Below, piece after piece: positions 1 through 10,511 of a stretch of DNA of 64,000 bases (positions within the stretch are counted from its first letter, which is position 1; the number at the start of each line of letters is the position of its first letter). The position numbers were made by a program, and so were the translations under genes. Source of the stretch: Tillus elongatus (Eukaryota; Arthropoda; Insecta; Coleoptera; Cleridae); NCBI GenBank assembly GCA_964006375.1, contig OZ023265.1, positions 161,026,118 to 161,090,117 on the forward strand. The letters are read 5' to 3'. Under the pieces are notes generated by a model that made no database searches, was not told the origin of the DNA, and was given only the letters and a program-made list of their open reading frames with translations.

Positions 1-400
1 ATAGTGCCATATCTGAGTTGTGCTAAATGTTCTCTAGTTCTTTTAGTTTGCCCAACATATGTACGTTAAGAATCCTTACAACATATTTCATAGATTCCCG
101 ACATTTGGGTTACCTAGCAAATTTTTAATGTATTCTTTGTAGAAAATGTTAGTTGTAAATTGGATTTCTTAAAAATGCCATTAAAAGCACTCGTGGTTGG
201 CGGTTCAAATGGTAAACAGACAACGGTTTTGTCTGTTTACTCTTTTGGGAATGTTGTAGATTCCGTCAACATTTTCTTTGTTTTATGTTTATTGACTAAT
301 TCTTCCATTAAGCAGACACAGTAACCATCATACTCAGCTAGATTCTTAATATATTTGAGTTCTCTGTTGTATCTTTATTTATGGAAAACAGTATCAATCT
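1..400 (-). pseudogene. Penelope-like element C-terminus with GIY-YIG endonuclease (fragment)
   Basis: On the minus strand the translation shows a GIY-YIG nuclease start: SGIYEICCKDS, a stop, then RTYVGQTKRT (about 99 down to 39). Upstream of it (about 380 to 120) runs the linker typical of Penelope retroelements, including IFKKSNLQLTFSTKNTLK. The GIY-YIG domain makes the nick used for target-primed reverse transcription. The copy is broken by at least two stops (one inside GIY-YIG, one near 210) and is cut off by the window start. The RT catalytic core is not visible between here and the repeat boundary at 487. The family call is firm; the 5' limit is approximate. Confidence 0.72.
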
Positions 401-817
401 ATGAACCAGAAACTTCAATTGCAAAACAATGAAAAGTATGATGTGTCGTTTCGTAAGCTTACCCATAAAATGAATGATTAAAAGTCTGGACGCAGCAAGA
501 GCGTTATGGTAGTGAATTTTCATAGAAATGATCTGGCACCAAATATTTTTTATAACTTGTTCTTTAACATAGAAATATAAATTTTGGTATATAGGTTCTT
601 TTTAATATGGTAAACTTACGTACCAAATTTGGTTACCATAGCTTTTCTATTTTTTCAGATAAAATTTTGTTCTAAAAGAAAACCCAAAATTTTCCCCAAA
701 AACCTGGTTAGATTTTCCTGGATAACGAACCTATCCAAGCCACTTACAAAAGGAAGGTACGTGCCAAATTTGATCAAAATCGGACAATTATTTTTTTTAA
801 TTATCGGTGTTACATGC

Positions 818-819
<2 letters not shown>

Positions 820-894
<75 letters not shown>
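820..894. repeat. (AT)n microsatellite
   Basis: About 75 bp of uninterrupted AT dinucleotide. It lies between the left block of a repeat copy and the broken 5' end of a Penelope element. Confidence 0.97.
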
Positions 895-896
<2 letters not shown>

Positions 897-2171
897 AATG
901 GGATCTCCACTATCAAGCATCATGGCATAAATATACATACAACAGTTAGAAGATAAAATCAACACCATCATAAAAGACACAGACCCAAACATCAAATGGA
1001 TAAGATACGTCGATCAAAAAACCAACATAGACAATATCCCCGAAAAAATAAACCAAATTAACAAAAACATAAAATTTACAATAGAAAAAGAATCAAACAA
1101 CACCATAAACTTCCTAAATTTAACACTAATCAGAAAAGAAAACCAGATTGAATACAAAATATACAGAAAACCTACACAAACAGACATCACTATACCTAAA
1201 CACTCACTACACCCACATACACACACAAAATGGCCGCATACAGATACTTAATAAACAGAATGCTAAATGTACCACTCCATAACGACGAAGGAGAAAAGGA
1301 GTACAACATCATAATACAAATAGCAGAAAAAAATGGGTACAACAAGAAAACAATAGAAAAGCTAGTAAAACAAATCAAAAACAAACAAATCAAAAACAAA
1401 CAAATCAACAAAACCGAAAACAAAACACCAGAAACAAACACAAAATACACGACATTCACTTATAACCACCACATCAAAAAAATAACACAAACACTCAAAC
1501 AATATGACTTAAAAATGGACTACAAAACCAATAACAAAATAATGAACAAAATAAATAAAAAACAAGAACACAACCCACATTAATTAAACGGAATATATCA
1601 AATAGAATGTAACACATACAATAAAAAATATATAGGAATTACAAAAAAATCAATAGAAACAAGATTCAAGGAACATATAACAGCATTAGATAAAATCCAC
1701 ATGCCTAGCTACAAATCAAACGTAGCTACACACATTCACAACACAAAACACCAAAAACCAGACATTGCCCAATTACAACTAATGAAACATGTTAAAGACC
1801 ACAAAAAAATGGAAATCTGGGAACAATACTACATTCAACAAACAAACAATAAGAAACAATTAATGCCAGAACAAATCCAAGTACAAACATTTAAACAAAA
1901 CTTAATAAAGGCCATACAAATAGACAAATTATCAAACCACAGTGATCAAGACAGGAGACCGATACACACGACACAGTCCTTAGGCACAACCAATCAGAAA
2001 ACAGTAAACCGACCAATAGAAACTCACGGCGCAAGCGCCACGTACAATCTCAGACGTAGACCACACAGGAGCGATAACAGTCAGTAGCGTGCTTATGATG
2101 AACCGGGACGGTTCGAAACTGCAGTCCACGCAAACCAATAAGACATCACAAACGTACAGCAAACGAATAAA

Positions 2172-2172
<1 letters not shown>
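895..2172 (+). pseudogene. Penelope-like element: RT 3' half plus GIY-YIG endonuclease, 5'-truncated
   Basis: The copy begins abruptly at the (AT)n with the Penelope RT motif MGSPLSS (from 898). It continues with RYVDQ, a variant of the catalytic RYVDD box (about 1003-1017), then NFLNLTLIRK and YRKPTQTD. After 1230 one frame stays open to 2087 except for a single TAA at 1581-1583, and carries GIYQIEC...KKYIGIT (1590-1644), the GIY-YIG nuclease motif. The tail after 2087 is non-coding and ends at the next (AT)n. The plus strand is strikingly rich in A and C and poor in T and G, unlike the other Penelope copies here. The changed YVDD box, stops and frameshifts make it dead. Confidence 0.8.

Positions 2173-2236
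<64 letters not shown>
2173..2236. repeat. (AT)n microsatellite
   Basis: About 64 bp of AT dinucleotide on the 3' side of the Penelope copy. With the tract at 820-894 it suggests that the element landed inside a single AT tract. Confidence 0.97.
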
Positions 2237-2237
<1 letters not shown>

Positions 2238-2366
2238 CAATTGAAACTGACCCGAATATGGGTTTTAGGGGTCCTAGTTCGGGCTCATTTGAAGGAATCT
2301 TTTCAAAATTCAATAGTCGCGATCTCCCCATTAGTGATTTTTTTCTAAGAAAATTCCTTAAAAATG

Positions 2367-2944
2367 AAAAAAATTAAGTTTGCAGAAACATTAAGGATTC
2401 TTCAATTTAAGAAAATAAACTGTGTATCTTTTTGATTTATCGATAGACATCTGCGGAATGTTACCAGTTAACATTGTTTTTGGTCTCCAGTATATAAAAA
2501 GCGCTTATTGGTTTTGAACAAGGAATAACAAAAGGATGTTATATTTATAAAACCTCTGTTCAACAACCATCACATTAAATTGGTGTGTCGTATCGACATG
2601 GGAGTTGTTTATTTTCTCAATTATACGGATGATGATAAAACGTCGCGATACGCTGATATAAAAAATTCCGATGAAACAAACCGTACCACAGCCTATAAAC
2701 ACGGCGTGTTTATTAATACTGACAGAAATGCATTTAACTGTCATGTAGAGGTATCCCATGGAATACCTTGCATCAAGTAATTGAACTGCTGTGTATAAGA
2801 ACACTTAAGAAAGAAGTAGCAGCAGAAAAGGTTGATATACTTCTCGGATATGCCGCTACATAAACCAACATTAAATTTATTACCACTTTTAAAATGTTCT
2901 AAAACAAACAAGATATAGTAAAAAAATAGTCAAATTATGGTTTA
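2367..2944. other. No gene recognised
   Basis: AT-rich sequence with one short open frame of 66 codons at 2580-2780. That frame matches no family I recognise and has no splice or start context worth calling. Confidence 0.4.
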
Positions 2945-3250
2945 TTACTAGCTACCGACACTAAAATGGTTTCTGCGTTGTAAATATAATTTAACAATGT
3001 TTCTAACTTCTCATACTATGTGTGAAATCGGGACAGTTTCCCACCAGTCCGTTTAAAATATTTAAATTTCTGTTTATTAGCGAATTTTTACTTAAAAAAA
3101 AATCACTAACAATTTTTACTAACAAAATTCGCCAACAAACGGACTGCCCCGATTTCAGACATAGTATGAGAAATTAAAAACATTGTTAAAGCTTATTTAC
3201 AATACAGATACCATTTTAATTTTTTTTTAATTCGCTAGTAGATACTACGA
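2945..3250. mobile_element. MITE-like inverted-repeat element (~300 bp)
   Basis: Two arms of about 100 bp (2945-3057 and 3138-3250) are imperfect reverse complements. Shared pieces include catactatgt, gaaatcggg and ccgttt near the centre, and attttagtgtc-type sequence further out. There is no coding capacity. This is probably a non-autonomous DNA transposon; superfamily and exact ends are unclear. Confidence 0.6.
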
Positions 3251-3335
3251 TGGTGACACTTAGCGAATTTTTTTTTAATTGAGCTAAATTCGGGGACCCT
3301 GAAACTTAAAAGCACCGTTCGTTTAAATTTTTGTA

Positions 3336-3342
<7 letters not shown>

Positions 3343-3429
<87 letters not shown>
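3343..3429. repeat. (AT)n microsatellite flanking mariner (left)
   Basis: About 87 bp of AT dinucleotide ending exactly at the left end of the mariner. It supplies the TA target. Confidence 0.96.
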
Positions 3430-3432
<3 letters not shown>

Positions 3433-3844
3433 GGTCGCTGATAAGTCTGGAAACGGTCGATTATCCGGGAAAATATACAAGGTGTCGAAAAAAGTTTTAT
3501 ACAAAAGTTTTTGGGTTCTTCAATGTCTACTAGGCGGTGATAATTTCATTTATACAGAGTTGGTCATACAGGCGTGGCACACCAATATTAATTTTTTTTA
3601 ATGGAACACCCTATATATTATTCGATATTTCAATCCTTCTCTTAATTTTGAGCAACATTTTTAGAAGCATGATGTACATAAACTCAATCGTTTCCGGGTA
3701 AAAAAATAAATAAAAATAAACGCTATTGTTTTTAAAATCTATTGGATGAAGAACAAAAATAAATGAAAAGTAGAATATCTCTTGAAAACAATCTGTGAGT
3801 GTGAAAAGAACCGGTTGCGATGTTTTTAACATTGTTTGAAATCC
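3430..3844. repeat. Left terminal inverted repeat of mariner (~415 bp)
   Basis: Matches the reverse complement of 5081-5497 nearly end to end, from cagggtcgctga at the tip to attgtttgaaatcc at the inner edge. Confidence 0.9.
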
Positions 3845-4947
3845 TATTTTATAAGATGTTCAAAGTGTTCTCCATTGACCTCCTGACAATAATGAATTCG
3901 CTTAACAAAACATTGCACTGCATTTACAAGAGCGTTTTGAGGAATGTTATTAATTTCATGCACAATCCTTGCTTGCAACTCTTCAATATTCTGCGGTCTA
4001 TTTTGGTAAATTAAATTTTTTACATGACCCCACAAAAAAAAGTCAAGCGGCGTCATGTCGGGAGACCTAGCTGGCCATTCAATAGTTCCCCTGCGCCCTA
4101 TCCATCTGCCAGGAAAGGTTTGATTCAGATATTCCCGTACCTCAATTCCAAAATGAGGGGGTGCCCCATCCTGCTGAAACCATATTTCTTCCGCTGGTAG
4201 ATTTGGGTCGTTATTGTTCGGAAATAATCGACTAACGTCTGGAACAATTGATTCTTGCAAAAGTGTCAAATATCGAGCAGAGTTCAAATTACCGTGTATA
4301 AAATAAGGTCCTATGATATGTCCACCAATAATAGCACACCAAACATTTACTTTTTGCGGTCTTTGGGTGTGAATTTGTTCCATCCAATGTGGGTTTTCGT
4401 CTGACCAGTACCTACAGTTGTGTCGGTTGACTTGTCCATTCAAACAAAATGTAGATTCGTCGGAAAACAAAATGTGGTTGGCAAAGTTAAAATTTTGGCG
4501 TAACTTCTCCATAATAAGTTCACAGAACTCGATTCTGCGATCAAAATCGTCTTCACTCAGTTCTTGCAATAAATGAATTTTATATGGACGGAACTTTTCC
4601 CGCTTCGTAATCTTTTGAATTGAATATCGACTCATATTGTGATTTAAAGCCAATTGCTGTGCCGAAGTTTTCGGATTTTCCACCACATCCAATATTACAT
4701 TCAAAGAATTTTCTTCATTTGTAACGGTTACTGGCCTTCCAGTTCTAGGTTTATCCTTGATACCGCCAGTTTCGTGAAAACGATGCAAAGTTTTCGAAAC
4801 TGTGAATTTGGAGATCGATTCCCGCTCAGGATGCAACTCATTGAACATAATCACCACTTGAGCAAAACTTCGTGTTCTATCACCGTACCCTATCATCATT
4901 AAAATTTCGATACGTTCGGTTTCACTTAAACTTGCCATTTTGCACAA
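3844..4947 (-). CDS. Mariner-superfamily transposase, DD41D type
   Basis: A 367-aa open frame; the second methionine, at 4938, is an equally good start. Residues 1-120 form the paired helix-turn-helix DNA-binding region, with a GRPVTV linker at 70-75. The RNase H-like catalytic core has acidic residues D163 (FSDEST), D260 (FQQDGAPPH) and D302 (MTPLDFFLWG). Forty-one residues separate the second and third, hence DD41D. NVWCAIIGG (201-209) is a further family block. The enzyme would cut at the inverted repeat ends and join them to TA. No stop or frameshift is visible and the length is normal for mariner enzymes. Its stop codon touches the inner edge of the left inverted repeat. Confidence 0.92.
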   Translation of the reverse strand: MCKMASLSETERIEILMMIGYGDRTRSFAQVVIMFNELHPERESISKFTVSKTLHRFHETGGIKDKPRTGRPVTVTNEENSLNVILDVVENPKTSAQQLALNHNMSRYSIQKITKREKFRPYKIHLLQELSEDDFDRRIEFCELIMEKLRQNFNFANHILFSDESTFCLNGQVNRHNCRYWSDENPHWMEQIHTQRPQKVNVWCAIIGGHIIGPYFIHGNLNSARYLTLLQESIVPDVSRLFPNNNDPNLPAEEIWFQQDGAPPHFGIEVREYLNQTFPGRWIGRRGTIEWPARSPDMTPLDFFLWGHVKNLIYQNRPQNIEELQARIVHEINNIPQNALVNAVQCFVKRIHYCQEVNGEHFEHLIK

Positions 4948-5080
4948 AAACTGTTGACACTAAATTACTAATGTTTCAAAACTGTTGACACTGAATGAAT
5001 GTTTGACATTCGTTGTCCTGGAAACATTTTAAAACAAAAGAATAATACTGCGTTTCTTATGGGCATCTTATCTTATCTTG

Positions 5081-5494
5081 GGATTCCAAACAATGTTAAA
5101 AACATCGCAACCGGTTCTTTTCACACTCACAGATTGTTTTCAAGAGATATTCTACTTTTCATTTATTTTTGTTCTTCATCCAATAGATTTTAAAAACAGT
5201 AGCGTTTATTTTTATTTATTTTTTTACCCGGAAACGATTGAGTTTAGGTACATTATGCTTCTCATAAATGTTGCTCAAAATTAAGAGAAGGATTGAAATA
5301 TCGAATAATATATAGGGTGTTCCATTAAAAAAAAATTAATATTGGTGTGCCACGCCTGTATGACCAACCCTGTATAAATAAAATTATCACCGCCTAGTAG
5401 ACATTGAAGAACCCAAAAACTTTTGTATAAAACTTTTTTCGACACCTTGTATATTTTCCCGGATAATCGACCGTTTCCAGACTTATCAGCGACC

Positions 5495-5497
<3 letters not shown>
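5081..5497. repeat. Right terminal inverted repeat of mariner (~417 bp)
   Basis: Reverse complement partner of 3430-3844, ending ...cagcgaccctg next to TA. Confidence 0.9.

Positions 5498-5571
<74 letters not shown>
5498..5571. repeat. (AT)n microsatellite flanking mariner (right)
   Basis: About 74 bp of AT dinucleotide starting at the right end of the mariner. Confidence 0.96.
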
Positions 5572-5575
<4 letters not shown>

Positions 5576-6328
5576 GTTATTGCGCCTATTAACAGACAGA
5601 CGTACATGCCGACGGACCGACGGACCGACAAACAAAAAAATGTTCGTTCCAGAATCAAGGTTTCTGTATGTCACCGATATTCCACCCCACACATTCAACC
5701 CCTAATTTAATTTCAGCACAGAATACCAGATCTTTGATAAAATTTAAAGTTATCTAACAAACAAACCCTAAAACGTTGTATTACTGTAGTTTTAACGATA
5801 AATGTCAATTTTCACCGAATCACCCCCATTCATCCCCTACCCCCTAGAGCGATTTTACCAACAAAAAAATTCAAACCGTTCGTTTGTCGAGTGCTAACTA
5901 TATACCAAACTTTTAAGACGATATCTGAATTCATTCTAAAGTTATCGTAGCTGCAAACAGACATGCAGACCGATAGACAAAAAAATTTCGATAACAAATC
6001 ATGTTTTCTATACGTTTTGACACTTTTTACGGCGTTTAAGCGAAAAAAATTTTTTTGAATTTTTTGTCGCCGGTGGATACTTCCACACGTTGTAACGATC
6101 TGGAAGTAAAAAGAGATAAAAACGCTATTGTAAGTTAATATGTGCCTAAGTAAGCATTGTAAAGAATATATTTATGCCTAGTCGGATAAAACCAAATAAT
6201 CTGCAAATAATAAAACGGTCAGTATTTTCGAAATGATTAAAGAAAAGTGTTAAAAAAATAATATTAACAAAAATTTAAAAAAGTCTATGGCCAATAGACA
6301 TTAGCATCTGAGGTCATCCATAACTACA
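5572..6328. other. No gene recognised; short gac-rich repeats
   Basis: Non-coding. It holds runs such as acagacagacg and gacggaccgacgg around 5590-5630, and a related cagaccgatagac near 5968, both followed by aaaaaaatt. They look like decayed repeat ends of unknown family. Confidence 0.4.
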
Positions 6329-7884
6329 CCTCTTCTCTTAATACCAGGAAAGCCTCAGGCCTTGACGAGATCCCAGCAATTGTTCTCAAAAAATGCGCAC
6401 CAGAATTTGCTTCTGTCCTGACTCGCCTCTTTCAGACATCTTACAATAGAGGCATATTCCCTAGGAACTGGAAAACTGCTCGAGTACAACCCGTCCCCAA
6501 GAAAGGATACAAAGCGCTTTCTAGCAACTACAGGCCTATTTCGCTCCTTTCAGTCGTCTCTAAAGTGATGGAAAAGTATATAAACACCGAATTACTAAAA
6601 TTTCTTAAAAAACACAGTCTAATCCACGACAGGCAGTATGGATTCCGTCAGCGCAGATCAACTGCCGACCTCCTTTCCTTTTTCCATTATTGGAACAAGT
6701 CTATCAAAGTACAGGGTGAATCCCAGATTCTCGCTCTAGACATATCCAAAGCATTCGACCAGGTCTGGCACGCAGCGCTGGTTAATAAACTTCTGGCCAG
6801 TGGCCTACCACCAAAACTCTGTACCTGAACAGCAAATTTCCTCTCCAACCGGAGCATTTCTATTGTTGTGGATGGCCATTCCTCTAAACTGTATCCGATT
6901 AATGCAGGAGTTCCTCAAGGTTCAGCTTTAGCCCCTACTTTGTTTTTTCTCCACATCAATAACCTCCTCTCTAGCACATCCAACCCAGTTCACAGTTACG
7001 CGGACGACAGCACCCTCCACTCAAATATACAATATTTTAAGCCTCTCTCTTTAGCCCAATTAGATGAGGATCGCAGACTCATGGAGGGTTCTGTCTCCGT
7101 GGATCTCCAAAAAATATTAGACTGGGGAAGTAGAAATCTTGTACAATTCAACCCCACCAAATCTCAGTCTTTCTTTCTTTCTCATAAGAGATACACCAGC
7201 CCTAGACCCATCACAATGAACAACCAAGTTATTCAAAGTAATGAGTCCTTTTCACTTGTTGGCATTTCTGTGGATCGAAATCTCAGTTGGCACCAACATG
7301 TCACATCAATTGCAGAAGCGGCTGCTAAGAAATTAGGTTTCCTCTTTCCTTATATACTTCACAAATAAGGCCAAACCTCGAATACTGCTCCCACATCTGG
7401 GGTGCCGCTGCCGCTGCCGCCTCTACACTCGCTATCCTGGACTCCAATCAGAAGAGAGCTATACGTCTTATCGGTGACCCTACCCTCACCCAAAGACTGC
7501 CATCCCTTGCCGACCGACGTGCCATTGGTGACCTCTCTCTCTCTCTCTTTTATAGATATCTGCACGGGCACTGCTCAGAGGAGTTTTCTTCCATAGTTCC
7601 TCCACCTGCAGTCCCCAACAGATCTACCAGGGAAACAGAGCGAATGCACCCTTTTACTGTTCAGGTCACCAGATATAGAACATCTTGTTATGCCCGCTGT
7701 TTTGTCCAGAGGACTTCCAAGTTGTGGAATTCCTTGCCGGCACATGTTTTTCCTTCTCCTCCTAACCTCCAAACCTTCAAGTCCAGAATTAACAAGCTGC
7801 CTCTTTCCTCCTTGTCAACACCCACTGTACGATAGTATTTAGGCTGTAAGCCCTCGTGGTGTGTTGTTGAAATATAAAAAAAAC
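6329..7884 (+). pseudogene. LINE-J copy A: non-LTR retrotransposon RT (Jockey/CR1-like), 5'-truncated
   Basis: Encodes the back part of a non-LTR reverse transcriptase: QYGFRQRRSTADLL, LDISKAFDQVWHAAL, GVPQGSALAPTLF and the catalytic SYADDSTLHS (near 6996-7025), then the thumb and a C-terminal RYRTSCYARCF/SKLWNSLP region up to 7835. It is broken by TGA in place of Trp at 6826-6828, and by frame changes near 7345 and 7430. The 3' end is ggctgtaagccctcgtggtg plus a short A-rich tail. The same 3' end recurs in five other copies, as expected for 5'-truncated LINEs. The clade is inferred from motif style only. Confidence 0.85.
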
Positions 7885-7926
7885 AAATATTATGTTTTCT
7901 TCGCGCATACATATAAGTAAAAAAAT

Positions 7927-7975
7927 GCATATATCATTTCTATGAAAATTCGCTACCATAACACGCTTGCTGCAT
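7927..7975 (-). repeat. Microsatellite-bearing repeat family, terminal fragment
   Basis: Contains atgaaaattcgctaccataac followed by acgcttgctgc, the reverse complement of the family's outer end. Only about 50 bp are left. Together with the copy at 8146-8706 it gives an inverted pair. Confidence 0.6.
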
Positions 7976-8145
7976 CAGATCTTCATAGATGTACAGTTTA
8001 CCTAAAGACTTGTCAAAGTGATTTTTTCATGGTGTGTAAGTGGTAAGGATTTTCTATTGTGCATCATAAATATTGGAAACTATGATTATTCATTTCTGCC
8101 TTAGAATTATGCAAATGAAATATTTTATTAAATAAAATAAAAAAA

Positions 8146-8487
8146 CTCTGGAGGCAGCAAGTGCGTTATGGTAGTGAATTTTCATAGAAATGATCTGGCA
8201 CGAAATATTTTTCTATAACTTTTTTTTTGTTTTAACATAGAAATATAAATTTTTGTATATAGTTTCCTCTTAATCTCGTAAACTTACGTACCAAATTTGA
8301 ATACCATAGCATTTTTATTTTTTGAGATAAAAATTTTCTTCGAAAGAAAACCCAAAATTTTTCCGTGAAAACCAGGTTCGATTTTTCTGGCTAACGAACT
8401 TATCCAAGTCACTTACAAAAGGAAGGCACGTGCTAAATTTTATCAAAATCGGTCCATAATTTTTTGAGTTATCGGTGTAATACATAA

Positions 8488-8572
<85 letters not shown>

Positions 8573-8706
8573 ATATAAAAATTGAAACTGACCCCGGAAT
8601 TGGATTCTAGCGGTCCTAGATCATGCTCATTTGAAGTCAATTTTCCAAAATTCAAAGGTCGGGATCTCCTCATTAGTGAATTTTTTCTAAGAAAATTCAC
8701 TAAAAC
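8146..8706 (+). repeat. Microsatellite-bearing repeat family, copy 2 (complete short form)
   Basis: The cleanest short copy. Outer end with gcagcaagtgcgttatggta at 8154; left block to 8490; (AT)n at 8494-8569; right block from aattgaaactgacccc; terminal hairpin with ttagtgaattt and aaattcactaa at 8674-8704. The start block holds tagtgaattttc, whose complement is the hairpin's second arm, so subterminal inverted repeats are present. It has no coding capacity. Confidence 0.75.
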
Positions 8707-8865
8707 AAGTGACAGTCATTTTTATTGAGGTTACGTAAACAACTTACTCATTTCTGTTTACAGTTTTTATAGTTTTATCCTATGAGAAATAAAACTACAA
8801 TCAAAAACTATCATATGAAGTTCTAGAAGTTTGAGACTCAAACTAATTACTAAATACAAGATGAG

Positions 8866-9058
8866 TACACTTGGAGAATCCAAATCACCACAATACATCT
8901 TTTAAAGACCTGACGATCGTTTTACTAATAAAGCTAGCGTCATCAGCGGATGAAAAATAGTTTACAATTTGTCATCTTCTGATGACGCTAACTTTGTTAG
9001 TGAAACGCTCGTCAGTCTTTAAAAGATGTGTTGTGGTGATTTGAGTTCTCCAAATGTA
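8866..9058. repeat. Palindrome with ~80-bp arms and hammerhead-like core sequences
   Basis: Arm 8866-8950 is the near reverse complement of 8977-9058, with a loop of about 26 bp. The right arm reads ctgatga, a 6-bp stem (gctaac/gttagt), gaaa, then a 3-bp hairpin ending gtc. These are the parts of a type I hammerhead in the right order. One extra C sits between ctgatga and the stem, and stem I does not pair well. The left arm has aaaa in place of gaaa. It may be a degenerate ribozyme or a repeat end; activity is unproven. Confidence 0.6.
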
Positions 9059-10016
9059 CTTATCAGTGCTCATCACAATGTTCAAATATTCACTTAGCAA
9101 ATACAAGAGTAATAAAAGTTTCAAAAAATTGAGTTTTAATTTCCTGCTTGCTCAAGATACTTAAATGCCAAAAATTACCGGTAAAACTCTGGTTTACTGA
9201 ACTAAACAATGAGGAAAAAATAATACGGTACCTACGTTTGTAGTTTTTCGAACTTTTTTATATGTAGTCCACTGTTATGTAATAAATATTATAATATTCG
9301 AGAAATTAGACTGCAAGAACAAATAATCACAGCACATCGATTATATAAACAATTTGTGTACCTGTTTTACAACTTTGCACTTTATGTTGTAACCTTTCAT
9401 ATAATAACAATAAATATAACTTCTGGGGAAGTAACAATTATAATATAACTAACCTCGTTAAATTAGCAACATATGCGTCCTAGTTTTCGTCTCACCCACT
9501 GACAGTATCTCTGTAATATTGTTATGATAACACAGTTAAAATTCAAAATACTTTAAAAATAACGTAGAACAAAATGCGCACCACAGCTCAAAACACATAC
9601 AGACTTCCTATATGCTTCCACCAGCGCGGTCGGCGCGCTACTAAAATCTAGTAAGCTGCGAATGTTGAGAAATGTTATAATCAGACGTCCATGCCAACCA
9701 CAGAATAGCAAAATAAAGCCAAGTGGATTCTCATTATGTCAATTAATTGTGAGTATTGTGGACTTTTAAAATTCATCCGAAAACTGTAAATCCTGATTAT
9801 CTACAGATCTCAAGGATCATTGATAAGAATTGCTGTGTAACTTGCCACTCTTTGTAGAACCACATAATTAATGTACCAAAAGGGTAGCGTTCTTCCACTA
9901 TAATTTTATCGAAGAAAATAACGACGCCAATTCTTAAATTTAAGGTAACATTTTTGAAAAGTTTAAAAAGACATTCCTTATTCATCTTTATTATTCTAAT
10001 GTTTACATGCATTTTA
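9059..10016. other. No gene recognised
   Basis: AT-rich sequence without a convincing open frame, inverted repeat or known element. The 71-codon frame at 9797-10012 on the minus strand has no recognisable similarity. Confidence 0.4.
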
Positions 10017-10140
10017 GTGCATTTTCTTTTTAAAAATCACTAATAAGCAAATCTCGACATTTCAATTTTGAAAAAATTCTTCAAATGAGCGCTAATTAGG
10101 CCCCCTAGAACACATATCGGGGGTCAGTTTCAATTTTTAT

Positions 10141-10142
<2 letters not shown>
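10017..10142 (-). repeat. Microsatellite-bearing repeat family, copy 3, hairpin-end half
   Basis: Shares with other copies the order: hairpin remnant, aatctcgac, tttgaaaaaattcttcaaatg, taggccccctagaa and gggtcagtttcaattttta, running into (AT)n. Its other half continues at 15696 beyond the gypsy insertion. Confidence 0.7.

Positions 10143-10232
<90 letters not shown>
10143..10232. repeat. (AT)n microsatellite, left of gypsy element
   Basis: About 90 bp of AT dinucleotide, immediately against the gypsy LTR. Confidence 0.96.
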
Positions 10233-10235
<3 letters not shown>

Positions 10236-10466
10236 AACACTGTGATTACTATCAGTTATTACACAGGTTACATTAAATAAAATATTTATTAGATTGAAAT
10301 AGAAACAAATTAAAAGGCAAAACTTAAAATGAACAATTGTAAAAAGGTAATGTCACATATCACTCTCTGCTATCTGACTACTTGTCATGCGTCTTTAACA
10401 CCTGACACGTGTACGCTGTTGAACGGCGGCAGACAGGGCTAGGGCTGACCAAAGCGACATGCTACA
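10233..10466 (-). repeat. 3' LTR of gypsy element
   Basis: 234 bp; on the coding strand it starts tgtagcatgtcgc and ends cagtgttaca. It reads the same as the LTR at 15304-15537. Confidence 0.95.
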
Positions 10467-10480
10467 GTCTCCCCCTCTGC
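10467..10480 (-). promoter_or_regulatory. Polypurine tract of gypsy element
   Basis: On the coding strand the sequence directly before the 3' LTR is gcagagggggagac. This is the expected plus-strand primer site for reverse transcription. Confidence 0.85.
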
Positions 10481-10511
10481 TTTCGAAGTCGGCTCGACGA
10501 GGAAGCAGGAC

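Larger units (their letters stand above)
487..2366 (+). repeat. Microsatellite-bearing repeat family, copy 1 (split by (AT)n and a Penelope copy)
   Basis: One end (487-525) is the block starting gacgcagcaaga with gttatggtagtgaatttt, shared with many other places in the window. A shared block follows up to 819. After the (AT)n/Penelope interruption the other half (2237-2366) runs from aattgaaactgac to a terminal hairpin built from ttagtga and its partner. The same two blocks flank (AT)n at 8146-8706, 21125-21512 and 41516-42818. There is no coding capacity. The design (two conserved blocks, central microsatellite, hairpin end, subterminal inverted match) recalls Helentron-derived INE/HINE elements, but that assignment is inferred. 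Confidence 0.7.
3430..5497 (-). mobile_element. Apparently complete DD41D mariner-like transposon
   Basis: A 2,068-bp element with TA on both sides (3428-3429 and 5498-5499), both inside (AT)n. It starts cagggtcgctgataag and ends with the reverse complement. The terminal inverted repeats are unusually long, about 415 bp, and reach the transposase stop codon. One uninterrupted transposase frame lies between them on the minus strand. The two inverted repeats differ by a few substitutions and small indels, so the insertion is fairly young but not brand new. Confidence 0.9.

Noticed and set aside
1196..1459. Hydrophobic 87-codon minus-strand frame
   Set aside because: Antisense of the A+C-rich Penelope copy, which yields artificial Leu/Phe/Ile-rich frames.
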